Assembly: GCF_005222785.1 (NCBI RefSeq)
Contig: NZ_STGH01000002.1
Location: 372,001-436,000, forward strand
Reading direction: 5' to 3'
DNA from: Rhodobacter sp. SY28-1
Lineage (GTDB): Bacteria > Pseudomonadota > Alphaproteobacteria > Rhodobacterales > Rhodobacteraceae
DNA: 64,000 nucleotides
Shown piece by piece: positions 62,584-64,000 of the stretch. Each line of letters starts with the position of its first letter. Positions within the stretch are counted from its first letter, which is position 1. The translations under genes and the position numbers were made by a program. The notes below the pieces were generated by a model, which saw nothing but the letters and a program-made list of their open reading frames with translations, had not been told where the DNA came from and did no database searches.

Positions 62584-63324
62584 TCAGCCCTCTGGCGCGG
62601 GGTCTGCCTTGCGCCAGACCGAGGCGCCGTTTTCATACAGCTTCACCAGCCCCACATCCGCCCGGGCCTGCCGCCCGATGTCCTGCACCAGCTCGCGGTG
62701 CGTGCTGCCCCGCAGGAACATGCAGCGCCGCGGCAGGGCATGCGCCTCAAGGTCCGGATTGATCTGCCGGTAGAACTGCTTTTCCGGGTCGAGCCCCGGC
62801 TTCATCCGCCGTGCCGCCTCGCGCAGGAAATCCCCCTCGAACACGCCCGGAGAGGTGGAGAACGCGTTGACCAGGGTATCCTCGACGATACGGCGCCCCT
62901 TCTTCACCACCCGGCGTGAGGTCTGGTGGTACAGCCCCCGTGTGTGCTTGTTCACGCACATGAAGGTCACCGCGCCCACGTCCGGCTCGAACAGGGGCTC
63001 GATCCGCTCGGGGCCGAATGGTTCCAGCGCGATCCAGTCGTCCTCCAGATGCAGCACCCGAGGCGCCGTTGTCGCCGCCCAGACCCGCATCACGGCCGAA
63101 GCGAAATCCGGCGTCTCGGGCCGGAAGATCAGCGCATCCGGGAAATGGCTGCGGATCATCGCCTCGCAGCGGTCGCCCTCGGCCTCGTCGCCCATGAAAC
63201 GGTCGATGTTCGCAATCAGCCGGCGGATGTTGAAGTTCGGAAAGACATCCCGCGTGAACGACTCCAGCGTTCGCGCCAGCAGCGCCTCGCGGTGACCTGC
63301 GATCAGCGTAATGTCGTAGTCCAA
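62584..63324 (-). CDS. Glycosyltransferase-like protein
   Basis: 246 residues from a TTG start at 63324, with GGAGG ten bases upstream; it then begins DYDITLIAGHREALLARTLE, the natural start of a nucleotide-sugar domain. PRVLHLEDDWIALEPFGPER holds the DDW metal-binding motif. Also ALPRRCMFLRGSTHRELVQD near the C-terminus. The frame stays open upstream to an ATG at 63549, but those residues look non-coding and overlap the divergent deoD start region. The acceptor is unknown; it may decorate a surface glycan. Convergent with the DUF6455 gene, 6 bases apart. Confidence 0.65.
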   Translation of the reverse strand: MDYDITLIAGHREALLARTLESFTRDVFPNFNIRRLIANIDRFMGDEAEGDRCEAMIRSHFPDALIFRPETPDFASAVMRVWAATTAPRVLHLEDDWIALEPFGPERIEPLFEPDVGAVTFMCVNKHTRGLYHQTSRRVVKKGRRIVEDTLVNAFSTSPGVFEGDFLREAARRMKPGLDPEKQFYRQINPDLEAHALPRRCMFLRGSTHRELVQDIGRQARADVGLVKLYENGASVWRKADPAPEG

Positions 63325-63535
63325 GCCTCTATGCCCTCCCGCCGCATCCCCATCCGGATAGCGCAGGTCGGACGGGCGGACAAACCGGATTTTGCACCCT
63401 TGCCGGTCAGACCGCTGCACCGCATTAATGGTCAGATCCAGGGACGCTTGACCTTGCCACCCGACCAGACCGGACACCACCGGAAAGCCGCGCAAGCACA
63501 AGGCCTTAGCCGCAGACACGACAGGGAATCGGAAA

Positions 63536-64000
63536 ATGACCTTCCACATCGGCGCCAAGCCCGGCGACATCGCCGAAACCGTGCTTTTGCCCGGCGACCC
63601 CTATCGCGCCCGCTGGGCCGCGCAGACCTTCCTCTCCGACGCAGTGCTGGTGAACGAGGTGCGCGGCATGCTCGGCTATACCGGAACCTGGAACGGCCAC
63701 CGCGTCACCATCCATGGTTCGGGCATGGGGATGCCGTCCCTGTCGATCTACGCCAACGAGCTGATCCGCGACTATGGCGCCAAGACCCTGATCCGCATCG
63801 GGTCCGCCGGTGCGCTGCCGACCCACGTCAAGGTCCGCGACGTGATCCTGGCCCAGACCGCCTCGACTGTCGGCTCGCCCTCCCGCACCATCTTCAAGGA
63901 ACTGAACTTCGCCCCCTGCGCCGATTTCACCCTCCTCCAGAAGGCCCACGCCGCCGCCACGGCCAAGGGCACCCCGGTCCATGTCGGCGGCATCTACTCG
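63536..64000 (+). CDS. deoD: DeoD-type purine nucleoside phosphorylase, truncated by window end
   Basis: The first 155 residues are present, with no stop before 64000. [20 protein letters not shown] is the hexameric (NP-I family) N-terminus with the phosphate-binding GD-P loop ([10 protein letters not shown]); [20 protein letters not shown] and [20 protein letters not shown] follow the family. It cleaves purine (deoxy)nucleosides with phosphate. ATG 63536, with AGGGAAT about eight bases upstream. The full gene is about 235 residues, so some 80 are outside the window. Confidence 0.93.
   Translation, partial: MTFHIGAKPGDIAETVLLPGDPYRARWAAQTFLSDAVLVNEVRGMLGYTGTWNGHRVTIHGSGMGMPSLSIYANELIRDYGAKTLIRIGSAGALPTHVKVRDVILAQTASTVGSPSRTIFKELNFAPCADFTLLQKAHAAATAKGTPVHVGGIYS

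Noticed and set aside
63325-63549. N-terminal extension of the glycosyltransferase-like gene to an ATG at 63549
   Set aside because: The extra residues have no conserved pattern and overlap the deoD start region, while a TTG with GGAGG at 63324 gives a natural N-terminus.

Overview
The window looks like chromosomal DNA of a Rhodobacteraceae-type alphaproteobacterium. The sequence is GC-rich and genes are tightly packed, often with 1-4 bp start/stop overlaps. It carries the ethylmalonyl-CoA pathway pair Ccr and Ecm, a serine-cycle-type malyl-CoA module, FnrL-type TTGAY-N4-RTCAA boxes, GGAAC-N16/17-CGTT motifs resembling alphaproteobacterial general-stress (EcfG-type) promoters, and several small families common in this group (DUF6455, DUF952, DUF2383). 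I saw no rRNA or tRNA gene, CRISPR array or prophage.

Layout. 1-1.28 kb: decayed mobile DNA (an unrecognised ORF end, an IS6-type transposase pseudogene with its middle missing, a serine-recombinase tail with two in-frame stops). 1.28-12.3 kb: a stress and envelope block with catalase katE, a ribbon-helix-helix regulator plus PHB-family esterase, a DUF2383 protein, two divergent transglutaminase-like proteases, an ECF-like sigma factor and a four-gene Mla-type lipid transport operon. Three perfect GGAAC-N16/17-CGTT motifs and one near match lie just upstream of four of these units. 12.4-12.9 kb: a shrunken IS5-type element with recognisable ends. 13.0-20.35 kb (minus): an eight-gene operon, translationally coupled for most of its length, with a NitT/TauT-type ABC importer, an amidohydrolase, an FAD oxidoreductase, two flavodoxin-fold reductases and a creatininase-family hydrolase. 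It looks like uptake and breakdown of an unidentified N-heterocycle or cyclic amide. 20.6-28.3 kb: RidA, PEP synthase, and an unknown small protein plus MacB/FtsX-type exporter genes behind a perfect FNR box.

28.3-34.2 kb: a ScfR/PccR-family regulator diverges from serine-glyoxylate aminotransferase, malyl-CoA lyase and malate-CoA ligase genes, with an inverted-repeat operator candidate between them. 34.2-41.3 kb (minus): a membrane protein and the MoxR ATPase/DUF58/DUF4350/DUF4129/SpoIIM/RDD cluster. 41.4-50.7 kb: a LuxR-type regulator diverges from a seven- or eight-gene amine-catabolism candidate: PotABCD-like importer, carbon-nitrogen hydrolase, trimethylamine-dehydrogenase-like flavoprotein, flavin monooxygenase and RidA. 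50.7-57.1 kb: housekeeping genes (SRAP protease, VOC protein, 5'-nucleotidase-like protein, DUF952, PyrD, a Lrp-type sensor domain, a RecD-like helicase). 57.2-62.1 kb: ccrA, an acyltransferase gene and ecm. 62.1-64 kb: an FNR-box-linked DUF6455 protein, a glycosyltransferase-like protein and the start of deoD, cut by the window edge.

Carbon logic: Ccr and Ecm belong to the ethylmalonyl-CoA route for acetyl-CoA assimilation. Malyl-CoA lyase and malate-CoA ligase interconvert malate with glyoxylate plus acetyl-CoA, and the aminotransferase connects glyoxylate with glycine and serine. The two blocks, 23 kb apart, can therefore share acetyl-CoA and glyoxylate.
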